This document shows positions 1 to 10,336 of a DNA stretch of 30,509 bases, piece by piece. The DNA is taken from assembly GCA_003427395.1 (NCBI GenBank), contig BFEA01000357.1, positions 1,610,151 to 1,640,659 of the forward strand. Direction: 5' to 3'. Source of the stretch: Chara braunii. Taxonomy: Eukaryota; Streptophyta; Charophyceae; Charales; Characeae. The notes beneath the pieces were generated by a model. It saw only the letters and a list, made by a program, of their open reading frames with translations. It searched no databases and was not told the origin of the DNA. The number at the start of each line of letters is the position of its first letter. Within the stretch, counting starts at the first letter, position 1. The position numbers were made by a program, and so were the translations under genes.

Positions 1-130
1 TTCATTGTACTTCTCTATTTGGATGGACTTTCAGAACTACTGTGCTCTCTACTTGTACACGGTTACTCAGTCATCTGTGTGATTTCGCAACATGGGTTTC
101 TGTATATCATTCACACTTATATTCCTAGCA

Positions 131-166
<36 letters not shown>

Positions 167-167
167 G
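131..167. repeat. TTA/ATT microsatellite
   Basis: Uninterrupted ATT trinucleotide run in the 5' LTR. The matching run in the other copy (14578-14628) is longer, so the array length has drifted since the two copies separated. Confidence 0.95.
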
Positions 168-299
168 CAATGAGATCTGTCTTTTTTGACATCCAGTAGG
201 TATACAAACAAATGACAATCACACTGACGCTCGTGCACCCACACAAAGCTCTGAGATAACGGAGCCACGAACACGATCCATAACAACTGTATTCCCGGC

Positions 300-790
300 A
301 TGATTGTTCACGCGCACGCAACTCTGGACCTCCCCGGATGTCCCGTACTCACACACAGACAGCCACGTGTGCACAGACAGGCACACACGCAAGGACATAG
401 ACACAAACACGGTAACACGTAGTGCTCAGTCGCATATACAGTCACGCACGCAGTCACACGACGTGCACACACACAGTCCACATTGAAAACACAGTGCACA
501 ACGACACATGGTGCACACTGAAAACACGAACGCAGTGGCATACACAGACACGGTGACAGGTAGTGCACTGTGACACAAATACACAGTCACAGTGACACAG
601 ACGCGCAGAGACAGTCACACAGTCACAGTGCCACAAACATGCACAATAGGACATAGACTGTGACATACACAGTAGGACGCAGACTGTGACATACACAATA
701 GGATACAGACTGTGACATGCACAACTAGACATAGCCTGTGACGACACAGCAATACACAGAGAGAGACACGTACACAGAAAGGGAAAGAGA
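300..790. repeat. CA-rich low-complexity tract with 26-bp tandem repeats
   Basis: The plus strand is built from CACA, CAGT and GACA words. From 648 to 725 there are three 26-bp units (648-673, 674-699, 700-725), each reading AGGA..CAGACTGTGACAT.CACA, followed by a decayed fourth. The matching segment in the 3' LTR starts at 15107. Cys/Val/Ser-rich minus-strand frames across this tract come from base composition and are not annotated. Confidence 0.85.
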
Positions 791-1158
791 GAGAGCAAGA
801 TGAGGGGGATGATGTGCGGGCACGTACCCGGCCTAAGCAACAGTCCACGGGGACGACATTTTCATATACTTCAGCGCTGCTGTTTAATATCAACAAGTCG
901 CATTAGTCAATTCGTAGGCTGGTAGCGGCTACATGATAGTAGTTGGGCACTAAGTACCAAGTAGGAAGACGGACTCAGGGCATATATGTTGGCGATGGCA
1001 GGAGCACGCTTATAGCGGTAACCGGACGCGGTACCTTGATTCCCCGTTAAGTGTCGCATCAATGTTATTCCACTCTCTGAACAAGTGTTGGGAATTCCCG
1101 ACTTTCAATAAGACTCTGCAACCCGGGATCTGTCATCTCGCCGCTTCCCAAAGCTACT

Positions 1159-1226
1159 AGTAGTAGTATTGGTATTATTATCATTATTGTTTTTTTTTTT
1201 AATTATTATTATTATTATTATTATCC
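1159..1226. repeat. TTA-rich microsatellite interrupted by poly(T)
   Basis: Imperfect TAG/TTA triplets, a T run at about 1190-1200, then ATT triplets. Present at the equivalent place in the 3' LTR (15617-15707), where it is longer. Confidence 0.85.
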
Positions 1227-1964
1227 TATTAAATACTACTGTTGGCATTGATGAAAATTGTGGCTCCAGCAAGCCTTGCGCACGCCCTAAGTGAAGGCAG
1301 GCCTGAATATGCGCTGAAGGCCCTCGCCCTAACATATGTTCGACAAGGGTCTCAGACGGTTGCTGCGCACTAGTTGATTAAAGTGCAAACTGGGCCGCGC
1401 TCTGCGTCCTTCTAGAAGAAGTTGCTGCATCAGATGGTTGGGATCAGGGCGCATGTACCATAGGATTGCTATGCCCGGGCGCACGTAGCATGGGGCTAGC
1501 ACGTTACAAACTGACCACAAATCACTAGAAACAAAGCATTGGCTACACATCCGCACGCAAGCACGAGATGGCGCGAGCTGCAGGCCGGGCAGCAGGGCAC
1601 TGACAGGCTATAGTCAAGGCATGTTAGGCAGCGAACATGAGTCCACGTAGTCTCACAAACAGGCGCTATGACAGTTGCCGGTGGTTGTGATGAAGCACGC
1701 AGAACGACTACCATGCGTATGTATAAGTGAGTATGTCAGACGTTCGGGGTTCCAAATCGGATGAGAGTGTATTGTGTGTATGGGCAAACAAAGTAGGGTC
1801 CAACGAATGGGAGGGATGCTCTGTTAAGGGCGGTATACCATAGCCACGATCAAAAGGGGGTTGAATCTGATTATATTTTTGTCAAACCTATGAAGTTTCA
1901 TGGATACCTGGTGCCAAATTAGATTGTTGTTATTTCATCCTTTCCTGTAATTACTTGATTTTAC

Positions 1965-1998
1965 TATTATTATTATTATTATTGTTATTACTATGTTA

Positions 1999-2047
<49 letters not shown>
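1965..2047. repeat. TTA/ATT microsatellite
   Basis: Long interrupted TTA array in the 5' LTR. Its counterpart is at 16443-16526. Poly-Tyr, poly-Asn and poly-Ile frames through it are artefacts of the repeat. Confidence 0.95.
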
Positions 2048-2048
<1 letters not shown>

Positions 2049-2357
2049 ATTGTCGTCATCAGGTGAGAGATAAAGAGAAGGTCTGGGGCACTGAGAGGGA
2101 GATGACAATAGGCACCCACCTCCTTCCATTCCCCCTCCATGCTTGTCTTTGTGCGGACCTTTCAGATACATGTCCCTCGACTTATTGATTAGGGCTTGAT
2201 CCCCGTTGAGTTAACCCTTACCTCAACTAACCCTAAAAGCCTAGCAATCGATTGCATGAGTTGTATATGACCAATAACAGGGCGATTGCGGGAGCTCTGC
2301 CGGAGTTCAGGCGGAACTCTGGAGGCAGGGCACAGTGAAGTATATTGACTTCAACAT

Positions 2358-2374
2358 AAACCCTAAACCCTAAA
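2358..2374. repeat. Short interstitial telomere-like tract
   Basis: Two and a half copies of AAACCCT, the plant-type telomere unit. It is too short to be a functional telomere. It marks one edge of a deletion in the 3' LTR copy, where AAACCCTAA joins straight to minisatellite DNA at about 16840. Confidence 0.6.
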
Positions 2375-2689
2375 TTTGTAACCTTTAGGCTGCTACCTAT
2401 GACTATGTTAGTAACGAGGGTACAACGATCTTGCTATGTGGGTGTTCTTTGGGGATGTGGATGCAAAGGGGGTCGATTACTCATATTCTTCTCTCTATAC
2501 GTCGCCTAATGATGATGGGTACTTGTTGTTTCAACTTGTTGTGATTGAATGCAACGATGATGATCCATGTCATTTATTTATTGTCATACGACTGATCTAA
2601 GCATAAGTCCTCGAAACGGACAACGATTCAGAGCTCGAATGCCATCGAAGGCGATAGCTTGATCCATCGATAAAGCTTGTGTGGAGGTA

Positions 2690-3375
2690 AGAATGGCAGG
2701 GAAAGCTTGCCTTAACTCCGATGAGCCTTACGCTTGGTCATTAATAAGAGCAAGGATCCTTGGACACCCGCCTTATTGAGGGCTAGCCAGTGATAAGAGA
2801 AGCAGGGAAATCCTGCCTTATCAGTGACTAGTCTGATATAAGAGTAGTGAGGTTTCAAGGACACCCGCCTTGTCATTAACCAATCCAACATTCTTTTCAG
2901 TAATAAGAGTACCCGCCTTATGAAGGGCTAGCCAGTGATAATAGAAGCAGGGAAATTCTGCCTTATCAGTGACTAGTCTGATATAAGAGTAATGAGGTTT
3001 CAAAGACACATGGCTTATCATTGATCAACCTAATATTCATCTAATTGTAAGAGTAGTAAGGATCCTTGGACACCCGCCTTATTGAGGGCTAGCCAGTGAT
3101 AAGAGAAGCAGGGAAATCCTCCCTTATCAGTGACTAGTCTGATATAAGAGTAGTGAGGTTTTAAGAGTAGTGAGGTTTCAAGGACACCTGCCTTATCAAT
3201 AAACATCCTAGCGCTTAGTCTGTGATAAGAATAGCAAGGATCCTTGGACACCTGCCTTATTGAGGGCTAGCCAGTGATAAGAGTAGCAGGAAAATCCTGC
3301 CTTATCAGTGACTAGTCTGATATAAGAGTAGTGAGGTTTCAGGGATACCTGCCTCATCAGTGACTACTCGTAGGA
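2690..3375 (+). repeat. Hairpin-forming minisatellite array, 5' LTR copy
   Basis: Four diverged units begin with GTGATAA at 2790, 2936, 3096 and 3274 (spacings 146, 160 and 178). Typical parts are GGATCCTTGGACACCCGCC, GGGCTAGCCAGTGATAAGAG, a GCAGG..CCTGC pair and GTAGTGAGGTTTCA. Within a unit, GATAAG (2792-2797) pairs with CTTATC (2817-2822) and GCAGG (2802-2806) with CCTGC (2812-2816), so each unit can fold into a hairpin. The 3' LTR copy has fewer units. Confidence 0.85.
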
Positions 3376-3379
3376 TAAG

Positions 3380-4403
3380 CCTACCGCTAGGTGTGCTTTG
3401 GCTCATAAGGGCCTAAATCCACAAGATTTGCCTTTGTCAAACAAGTTCTAGTAACAAGTGGATATATCCTGAATGATATGCCATACCACCGCTAACTCTT
3501 TCCACAATTTGCATTGTTTAGTCCTAACTAACTATCTCTGATTCTATTGAGAAGGGATAAGTGAGATCTTGCCTCAAAGAGAGACTATCCATTTGTCTGA
3601 TTTCTTTCCTTGAGATTATTTTTCATAGGTTGGATTGATGATGTGTTCATGTATGTTGGGAGAAGGAAGGGAACTCAGACAGGATTAATCCCAAAAGGGA
3701 TAGGAATGAGATACTGAAGAGAATATGGAGAATTACCATGACAGTAAAAAGGGGAGTGAACTATTATTCACTACCTGAAGCGGAAGGGCAACAGCCCAAA
3801 TGATTTGTTAAGGATAGGAGTCAGACAGAAAACACAAAGTCTAGAAGGAAACTTTCTAGATCTCAGTTAGGAAGAGAGATGTTAAGTTTCTTTTGGACTG
3901 TGTTGTGTCTACATGTTTCGACGTTTCGGAGAACTTACGGGGGATCCGTAAGAACAAAAATTTTGTTATCATTTGATAACAGGTCGGTAGAACTCCGACT
4001 CAACTTCCACCATGGCTTGACACCCACACCTAAGACAAGACCTAAGAAGGGAACAGATAAATCTTCCCTCTTTATCTATGCCTAAATTGTCCAAATCACA
4101 CTCTGAAGTCTTCGAAAATGTGTGGGGTTGGGGTAAAAGGAGTCAGGGTTAGGAAGGAATGTTGTTTTCAAGGGTTTGGGGCGTAAGTGGCATGCTATGA
4201 ATGGATTAAAGGTTGACGCTTGTAGGGCATTTTGTGTCTACATCTGTATGTGTGTATGTGATGTCTTGCATCTGCACAGGTGTTGGACGTTTGTGCTATC
4301 TTCTGAATTTAAGATCGTCTGAGAAATTCAGGCAAGGGGACACGACAATCGTGAAAGTGAGGTCCACCGCTCAGTCAGCTCCCCTGATCTACATACATAC
4401 ATT
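3380..4403 (+). other. LTR body, broken counterpart of the 17518-17964 frame
   Basis: This stretch corresponds to 17250-18282 in the other LTR. The frame that is open in the 3' LTR is broken here by a one-base insertion (GGATTAATCC here against GGATAATCC there, at about 3683) and by a TGA at about 3801 where the other copy has CGA. I see no other gene. Confidence 0.6.
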
Positions 4404-4428
4404 TATATATATATATATATATATATAT
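4404..4428 (+). promoter_or_regulatory. TA tract, possible LTR TATA-type promoter
   Basis: A (TA)n run about 570 bp before the LTR end, conserved in place but shorter in the other copy (18283-18303). An LTR needs a TATA-type promoter upstream of its R region, and this is the best candidate in the copy. It could equally be a plain dinucleotide repeat. Confidence 0.25.
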
Positions 4429-5001
4429 GAGAATGAGATCGTAGTTGGTCGGGTTCTGAAAGCTATTTGGCTAGGCTTCTGTTTTGAGAATAGGAGACTA
4501 CAAAGGGGATCGACCCTGACATTCTCACATGATGAGCAAAGTAAACGTTGAGTCATTTGTCTTAAGTTAGTTAAGTGTGGAAGACTGTCCGAAAAGGTAG
4601 ACCTGTTTAGCTAGTCGGTCCGGAGAGTTAACACCTCGGGGCTCGACATACGGGTCAGTCTTAAGGTGTTCTACCGCGCATATGCCTATGCTATGGCGAT
4701 CGAAAAAACGCCCTCGGCTGACCTACCTCTGCGATTGCATGTAAAAGCCTTCGCACGTGGGTCAGTAGCTCAGCAGGGATATGCCCACCTAAGGGATGGT
4801 GACAGCTCCCGCAGGTGGAGGTAATGTTGTACCTCGCGGGACCCTAACCTGTCGTAGGGAATCGTGAGAGGTATAGCACGCGCGCACGGTCGGAGTTGGT
4901 ATCGAGTAAAGTGACAAGGAAAACTCCTGCGTGACACGACCGTGAGGTCCGACACAAAAACTTACTTCGGGTCTGGGTGTGGAGCCGCCGCGCGCGACAG
5001 G

Positions 5002-5021
5002 TGGCGCCGTTGCCGGGGATC
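5002..5021 (+). other. Primer-binding site complementary to tRNA-Asp
   Basis: TGGCGCCGTTGCCGGGGATC is a 20-nt perfect reverse complement of the 3' end (with CCA) of plant-type tRNA-Asp. It starts two bases after the LTR terminus (GCGCGACA, GG, TGG..), exactly where minus-strand priming of an LTR retrotransposon occurs. tRNA-Asp sites of this form are known from plant Ty3/gypsy elements such as the Athila group. This site orients the element to the right. Confidence 0.88.
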
Positions 5022-7600
5022 TCGCTTCCTAGCCGAGGTCCTCAGTGAACGAACTCAGGTATGGTAAGTCGATGATCTAGGCAAAATTTTAACTCTAATC
5101 CACTTACCGAGATATAATTTGACCAAGGATTCTGAGTGGGGAGTACGCAAGGGTGGTCATAGCGTATAAACCACTTGAGGATTTATAGAACGGAATTGAT
5201 ACTAGGAGCGAGTAGGTGGTACAAGTAAGGCGACATTCAGTGAGAACTTGTGACAAGGATCGCCCTAGAGAGTGAAAGGAGAAGTATTTCGCTGATAGCA
5301 ATTTGAGGTTATCTAGAATCTCTCAAATTAACGGTATTGGGTCGGATAACTTTAAATGCTCTATTGTCTAACTATTGTCCTCACATTAATATGACACCCA
5401 AAGGTCGTATAACTGGTACTGCGAGAGGAAGGAGCGAAAGGTAAGGGAAGACCGCCAAGAGGCCCATAGAGTTGATCAAAGAGCGGGAGGATTGGAAAAG
5501 GAAATGAAGGGCTAGAGGAGAAGGAAGAAATTAGACTTTTATTAGGGCTGTACGTGCGAGCAAAGTTTACGGGAGGAGGCCTGTTTAGTTAGAAGTCTGG
5601 TCGATCTACAAAAAGGAGGCGAACAGAAAGGATAGAACAACTTATTATGACAATTGTAGTTGCTTGCAAGAAGAGGCACGTAATCCTAAGTGTAATCTGT
5701 AAGGCAGTGAGGAAGTAGGTGTCAAACCCATCTTGTTTATGTTCAACTTGGGGACTATATTCAGGCATGAGGGTAGTTGATTAAATTCATCCACTCTAGA
5801 CCATCTACTTGAATATACCCAGTTGAATCTAAGCGCTTGAATTCATTCTCTTAAGGCCATTCATTTGAGTTATCCATTTTAAATTATTCATTCATGTCAG
5901 TCTATTTTATGCATTTATTCATGGATAACTGTTTGAGTTTATTTATTCCTGACTCTGCACTTAAATTCATCCGTCTGAGCTGATCATATTTCTTTATTCA
6001 TCGATGTTTATTTCACCTTGAATTCATACATCTGGATTGCTCTCCTAGAAAGGATAGAGAAACTACGCAGAATCGACGTCCGACGCGGGTTCGAGGGTGA
6101 ATGGAGTGACCGACCCCTTGGGAGAAGAAATTCTCTCAAGAGGTGGTCAATGTGTAGAGCCTATCCTTGAGGGGAGTTACAATCCTAAGTTATCCTTTCC
6201 CTGACAAGATGGCTAGAAGGAGCTATAAATCTGTCTTCTAAGGTAGTAGTGAGACCCGCGTCGGAACTATGTTCCTAGTCCATAGTGGGGTGTTGTCACT
6301 TGACACTTTGCGGAATGGTGACTACATTACTACTGAGAAGGAGGAAAGTATTTGAACCTTGTTAGACTATGGCCTATGATGGAGGCAACTACTGCATGCC
6401 GTAGGGAGGTAGGGGGTAATTCCCCAACTATCCTTGTGACAAGTGGGTTCATCATCACGAGAAAGGGATATGTCATCTTGGGACGTGTACGGTGAGGTTG
6501 TCCAGTAATTAACCAAAGTTTGCAAGGAACAAATTCTGAAATCGGAGGGTGAAGCAGTGAGGCTTGGTCCTTGAGCGGGGCTCGGGAGTCTAAAATGTTA
6601 TCCCTTTAGAGGATTACACTGCCCCTTGACACAATATACTCCTGTCGAAGCCCAGGGAGTAGAACACAGTGCTCTCGTTATTTTGCATCCTAAAGCATTT
6701 ATCATTAAAAATTTTATTGACTACAGCATGGCTATTGCCTATGATCGTAACAGATATCGTAAGTTTTCTGTCATCACCAATGCATGCATATCCTTATTAG
6801 GCTTGTCTCTTTGCTGCTAAAACTATTTACATACTCAACTATTATAATTAACATATTACTATCGCAATGTACTATTATGACCTGCCTTGAAATGGTCTTA
6901 GGCGTTTGGAAGTTGGCAACGATAGTAAGGTATGATTTGAATATTACCTTTCGGAAAGAATATTGTAGGAAGGAGAGACTGTGTAAAGAATTGAGAGGTT
7001 TTACTAGGCGTTTGTCTATATGAGCAGGACCTAGGGATAGCAGAAGAAGGACACTTCAGGGAATATTGTGAGATTTTGCCAGATACATTAAGGCAGGGAT
7101 GACTGAGTTTGATGCACAAGGGAGGTTGGTTGCCAGCACTAGACAGACAGTCCCCAAAATATCCAAGGGTGACAGAGTAGAACTTCATCAGATACTGGGG
7201 TTGGATAGCACCTTCCTAGTTTAGAAAGAAATGAAGATATGAACTCCTAGATAAAATTGAAGTTTTGTTGGGTAAGAGGGAACATGGGAGAGTAGAATGT
7301 AGTGTGGGAAGGGAGCGAGTTCTTTCCTTAAGTTTTGATAGACTAAAGGTTAGAATAATATAAAGAAACACATAAACATTTGAAGATAGACAATGATGAT
7401 GAGAGAGATGAGTCGCAAGTTTGACTCATTGTAACATATTTTATATTTATATATATATCCAAAGGGGATGAGTCGGTGACCACAAACACTTTCACATTGT
7501 GAGTGAATCCTCGTCTATGGTTGAGTTTTTTGTGAGTAAGTATCTCCCTTTGTCTATCACTATTGGACTCATCTGAGGCCTAGAGATCGTGGTAGAGGAA
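5022..7600 (+). other. Non-coding interior of the giant element
   Basis: This is where gag would be expected. The first ATG-led frame after the PBS (about 5389, reading MTPKGRITGTARGR..) stops after about 20 codons, and no frame gives gag, protease or reverse transcriptase motifs. Bases 5760-6060 are AT-rich with recurring TTCAT and TTGAAT words. Short frames around 6626-7023 show no recognisable domain. It may be decayed coding DNA or the non-coding interior typical of LARD elements. Confidence 0.6.
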
Positions 7601-7611
7601 CGTGCGGATCA

Positions 7612-7809
7612 ATGCTTTGTGTGAAAGTCAGTGAAAGGTTGTATGACCAAGATATTGGAAGGATTGATTATATGTTTGAGAAAATCATGCCACGACATGG
7701 ACAAACTATTTTCAATGAGTGGAAATTTTTCGCAATAATTTTTCCTTTGAATAAGATGTTTGTTTTGGTGGTTTCAGACAAGCAAAGAGTCAACAAATAT
7801 TTATTTTAA
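7612..7809 (+). pseudogene. Short ORF, faintly like a C48 (Ulp1) protease strand
   Basis: A 65-codon frame that also reads open upstream to a stop at about 7574. The segment FEKIMPRHGQTIFNEW followed by FFAIIFPLNKMFVLVV resembles the part of Ulp1/SENP-type (C48) proteases where a loop leads into the I-F-P-x-N strand before the catalytic His-Trp. Plant transposons often carry C48 domains. Here the expected His-Trp is absent (Met-Phe is in that place), no Asp or Cys box is found, and downstream DNA is AT-rich with stops. If the resemblance is real this is a dead fragment. It may be chance. Confidence 0.2.
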
Positions 7810-8520
7810 AAATAATGGTTTTTTTTATATAATACAAATGACCCCGAGGTGCGTGCCTCACCGAGCTATGATCAAAGACTTGGAGGGCACAACCCTGAGT
7901 GGCAGCCTGACGAATGCTCAATTTATTATCTCACTTATTTGGTCTATTTAAAAAGCATCGTTCATCCACCCCAAGGGTTAATCTGATTGCATAAATTATC
8001 AAGCCTATGGTGGAAAATTGGCATCGTTGGGACGTAACTCCCAGAGTTGGTTGCTGACCAAGTATAACCAGGCAGCGGATCTTCTGGTTTTGGCCTAGAG
8101 TTGAGACCTGAAGGGCTGTCCTAGTGAGGGAATCAACTCAGGTAGTTACTAGAGGGGTCGAGAGTCAGGTTTAAAAACTGCGTAAAACCTAGTAAAGAGG
8201 ATTTACCCGTTATTGCGTAACCAATACGGGAACCACTGTTAATATAACAACACAGTGGGCCGCAGCTCCGGCCTGATCAGCAAGACTGTGGTGGGTCATG
8301 ATGGAGACCGTTGTCCTCCTGTATTATGCTTCGGGCAGGACGACAGACAACTTTGGATTGTAATATCAAGAGTTGAATACCCAAGGTCTCAGTTAAGAAC
8401 CGCGTTTGACGGGTTAAGTTCGCACGCGGACACCGACCCTGAAAACAACCAACGAATACCTGGGCCAAAGACTAAGGGTGTGGGGGAAGGAAAGGTGCGT
8501 TGTCATACTTAACTATTTTA
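7810..8520. other. Interior DNA without recognised genes
   Basis: Mixed-composition DNA with several stops in every frame. Overlapping short frames at 8255-8512 (plus) and 8277-8468 (minus) have no recognisable motif, and I do not call them. Confidence 0.5.
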
Positions 8521-8607
8521 TGTACTGTAGTACAGATCAAGTATCCCCGCTTCGAGTCATAAATTTATTTTATGTGGGAGACCCGGGTTCAAATCCCGGC
8601 AGTAATA
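8521..8607 (+). tRNA. tRNA-like sequence with oversized anticodon loop (probable pseudogene)
   Basis: The strand folds as a cloverleaf. D stem 8530-8533/8541-8544 has 4 bp with one GT. The anticodon stem CCCGC (8546-8550) pairs with GTGGG (8574-8578). T stem CCGGG (8583-8587) pairs with CCCGG (8595-8599) around the loop TTCAAAT. The acceptor 8521-8527/8600-8606 pairs at five of seven positions. GGTTCAAATCC (8586-8596) matches the pol III B box consensus. The anticodon loop is 23 nt rather than 7, consistent with a 16-nt insertion or intron, or with decay. Naive reading gives anticodon CGA (Ser), but the short variable loop argues against tRNA-Ser. It may be the head of a tRNA-derived SINE. 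Confidence 0.35.
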
Positions 8608-8762
8608 ATGAAAAGTAAGGTGACGACGTCAAAAAATCCTGAAACCACATTTCATTCTAGGATTCGAATTTGACGATTTGCTTGTCGGAAAACACCTTTT
8701 ATTTGCATATAGTTCTTCAGGCGACAGGGACTTCGCTTAATGGGGTCTGGGATACTGTCGGA

Positions 8763-8788
8763 CCAAATACCCTTACAAGGGTATTTGG
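8763..8788. repeat. Perfect 12-bp inverted repeat with 2-nt loop
   Basis: CCAAATACCCTT (8763-8774), AC, AAGGGTATTTGG (8777-8788). Could form a tight hairpin or cruciform. No protein-binding role can be assigned. Confidence 0.85.
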
Positions 8789-9724
8789 CCATGTTTTTGC
8801 ATTCGACATGGTGACGGCATCGGCTCTCATGATGGAACCAGTCGGGAACGGAAAGGGTGTGCACACCTGAGCGTGACGTTCAAACCAATTTCCGCGGCCG
8901 ATGAGGCCGAGGCGAATCGGCGAGAAAATTTTGTTAAGTATGCGCACACGTTATTATGACGCGAGCCGTGATGATTAGGATCGGTAGTAATACCCCTCGA
9001 CAGATGAGGTCGACGGGTCAGTTGGGTTAATATTGTGTCGGTAAGATCTATGACACGCGCAGAGACTTAATCGTCAGTACATTAGTCAGAATAAATTAAT
9101 ATACGCCCCAACCGTACGGCCGGAGCAATTAGAACGGTGTGATCATCGGCCTGCCGTAGCACCTAGATTGTTAGCACATGCTCGTGGGGGTATCTTCCGT
9201 TCTTACTCGTATACCGCAAGTGAGAGTGAGACCCTTGGTCAACCTCCCATTTGAGGTGGGACACATCCCTCTTGGGCAAAAACTTTCTAGTCGCTCGACC
9301 ACGCGAGCAACCGGTGTCTCCTCCCTTTAGGAGGAAAACATCATTACAGACTCTGATTTCGTTCGTATAGGCGTTAGACTCAAGCTACTTTGACTAGTAC
9401 CTGCCTACCTACCGCTACCAAACCTCTAAGAGTGCTAACTTTTGTCTTTTTCTGCTCGGCGACCGGTTCCTCACGCGTCTACCACTATTTAGGTGATACC
9501 GACAGACCTCACACTTGAGTATTTTCCCCACCGCGACCCTCAATGTTACGGTAACAGGTAAGTACCGGCCTTCGAGCCTTCAGATCAAGTGCCCTTGTGG
9601 GCTGAGCACACACTCAAGCCGGCGGGCACATAGGCAGTCCGACAGGCATGAGTACCGCAGACTTAGAAAACCAGCTCGGGTCACTAGGCGGACTGAGCCC
9701 CGCTGCTGCATACATACTGAGACT
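8789..9724. other. Interior DNA without recognised genes
   Basis: No convincing coding frame. There are several small inverted repeats, for example CCTCC/GGAGG near 9329-9343. Short frames at about 9515-9801 on both strands lack motifs. Confidence 0.5.
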
Positions 9725-9844
9725 GCTCCCCTTTTACCCAAAGTGGGAGCTAGCTCAGTAGGTTTCAGCGCTGTTTGACATGCGGGGGATCTGGGGATCA
9801 AGACCTACCGCCCTTGAGCTAGCTCCCTTTTTTGAAAGGGGAGC
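9725..9844 (+). repeat. Nested palindrome containing a tRNA-like D arm
   Basis: Outer arms GCTCCCCTTT (9725-9734) and AAAGGGGAGC (9835-9844) are perfect complements. Inside, GGGAGCTAGCTCA (from 9745) and TGAGCTAGCTCCC (to 9827) pair over 13 bp, followed by GTAGGT against ACCTAC. The left arm reads like a tRNA 5' half: TAGCTCAGTAGG fits the pol III A box. A degraded B box (GGATCAAGACC, about 9795-9805) follows. The whole could be a tRNA-derived foldback element. It is not a functional tRNA. Confidence 0.5.
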
Positions 9845-9867
9845 TCTATTTTTGTTTACTTGGTCTG

Positions 9868-9950
9868 AGACAACCGGGAATCGAACCCGTGACCTCCGTG
9901 GGGGTTAGTTAGTTAGTTGAGCCTACGCCCCGGATCCGACAACTGGCTCC
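9868..9950 (-). tRNA. tRNA-like relic, minus strand
   Basis: Read on the minus strand, GGTTCGATTCC (9887-9877) is a perfect B box inside CGGGTTCGATTCCCG, preceded by GGAGGTCA as in a tRNA variable region. A GGCTCAACTAACTAAC stretch resembles a D arm. No matching 5' acceptor strand for TTGTCTC is present and the anticodon arm does not pair, so this is a pseudogene or SINE head. It lies beside the palindrome at 9725-9844. Confidence 0.35.
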
Positions 9951-10121
9951 ACAGGTAAGTTAGTGGATAGATTCTGTTAGTAGTTATATTTCTTTTGCTT
10001 TTCTTTTCTTTTGTGTTTATTAGTTAGATTTCATTTTCCTTTTTATTAGTTTTCTTTTCTTTTTTTTTTGATCCCGTGAATTCTCTTGTGAATTCGTCTT
10101 TACAAATCTACCGCAGAAACC

Positions 10122-10328
10122 ATGGCGGATGCAGTTAGTAGCACAGGGAATGTGCTGACCGAAGTTGCGAACGACCGGGCTGCTTGGGATTACGACGCCA
10201 CGGCATCGATACTCGCGGAGCTGCGGGAGTCTGGGCGCAACAAGGAGCGAGAGGGGCAGTTCGGGAGAGTAGGCGGAGAGGGGAGCTACACGAGGAGGGT
10301 AGCACGAGCGAGCACGAGAAACAGATAA
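10122..10328 (+). CDS. Hypothetical protein, 68 codons, strong start context
   Basis: The ATG sits in AACCATGGCG, a near-ideal plant initiation context, after a pyrimidine-rich leader. The first 45 codons look protein-like: MADAVSSTGNVLTE, then RAAWDYDATASILAELRESG. The Trp-Asp..Thr..Leu pattern faintly recalls the first helix of Myb/SANT-like or trihelix DNA-binding domains, but the rest of such a domain is not visible. The frame then turns Arg-rich and stops just before an AAG repeat. It may be a first exon whose splice site I cannot fix; a good plus-strand donor (AGGTAAGT) exists at 10761-10768. I cannot name a function. Confidence 0.3.
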   Translation: MADAVSSTGNVLTEVANDRAAWDYDATASILAELRESGRNKEREGQFGRVGGEGSYTRRVARASTRNR

Positions 10329-10336
10329 CCGTATGA

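Larger units (their letters stand above)
1..4999 (+). repeat. 5' LTR (partial) of a giant LTR retroelement
   Basis: This sequence recurs, with scattered substitutions and indels, at 14448-18830. In a stretch of about 330 bp that I compared by eye (around 3650-3980 against 17530-17850) I counted about 20 differences. Both copies end at the same GCGCGACA (4992-4999 and 18823-18830) and diverge abruptly after it. Only this copy is followed by a primer-binding site, which makes it the 5' LTR. LTRs usually end in CA, as here. Its start is not in the window: base 1 falls inside the repeat and coincides with an assembly branch point. It contains TTA arrays, CA-rich low-complexity DNA, a hairpin-forming minisatellite and a TA tract. 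No gag or pol coding is seen. Whether the two copies are LTRs or a segmental duplication rests mainly on the PBS and the shared terminus. Confidence 0.75.

Noticed and set aside
308-896. Overlapping Cys-rich minus-strand frames (repeated at 14678-15355)
   Set aside because: They are produced by CA/GACA low-complexity DNA, occur in several frames at once and change frame between LTR copies.
2358-2374. Possible telomere or chromosome end
   Set aside because: Only two and a half units of CCCTAAA, in the middle of an LTR.
2690-3375. Regularly spaced repeats reminiscent of a CRISPR array
   Set aside because: Units vary in length (146-178 bp) and sequence, with no short identical repeats or unique spacers, and the context is a eukaryotic retroelement.
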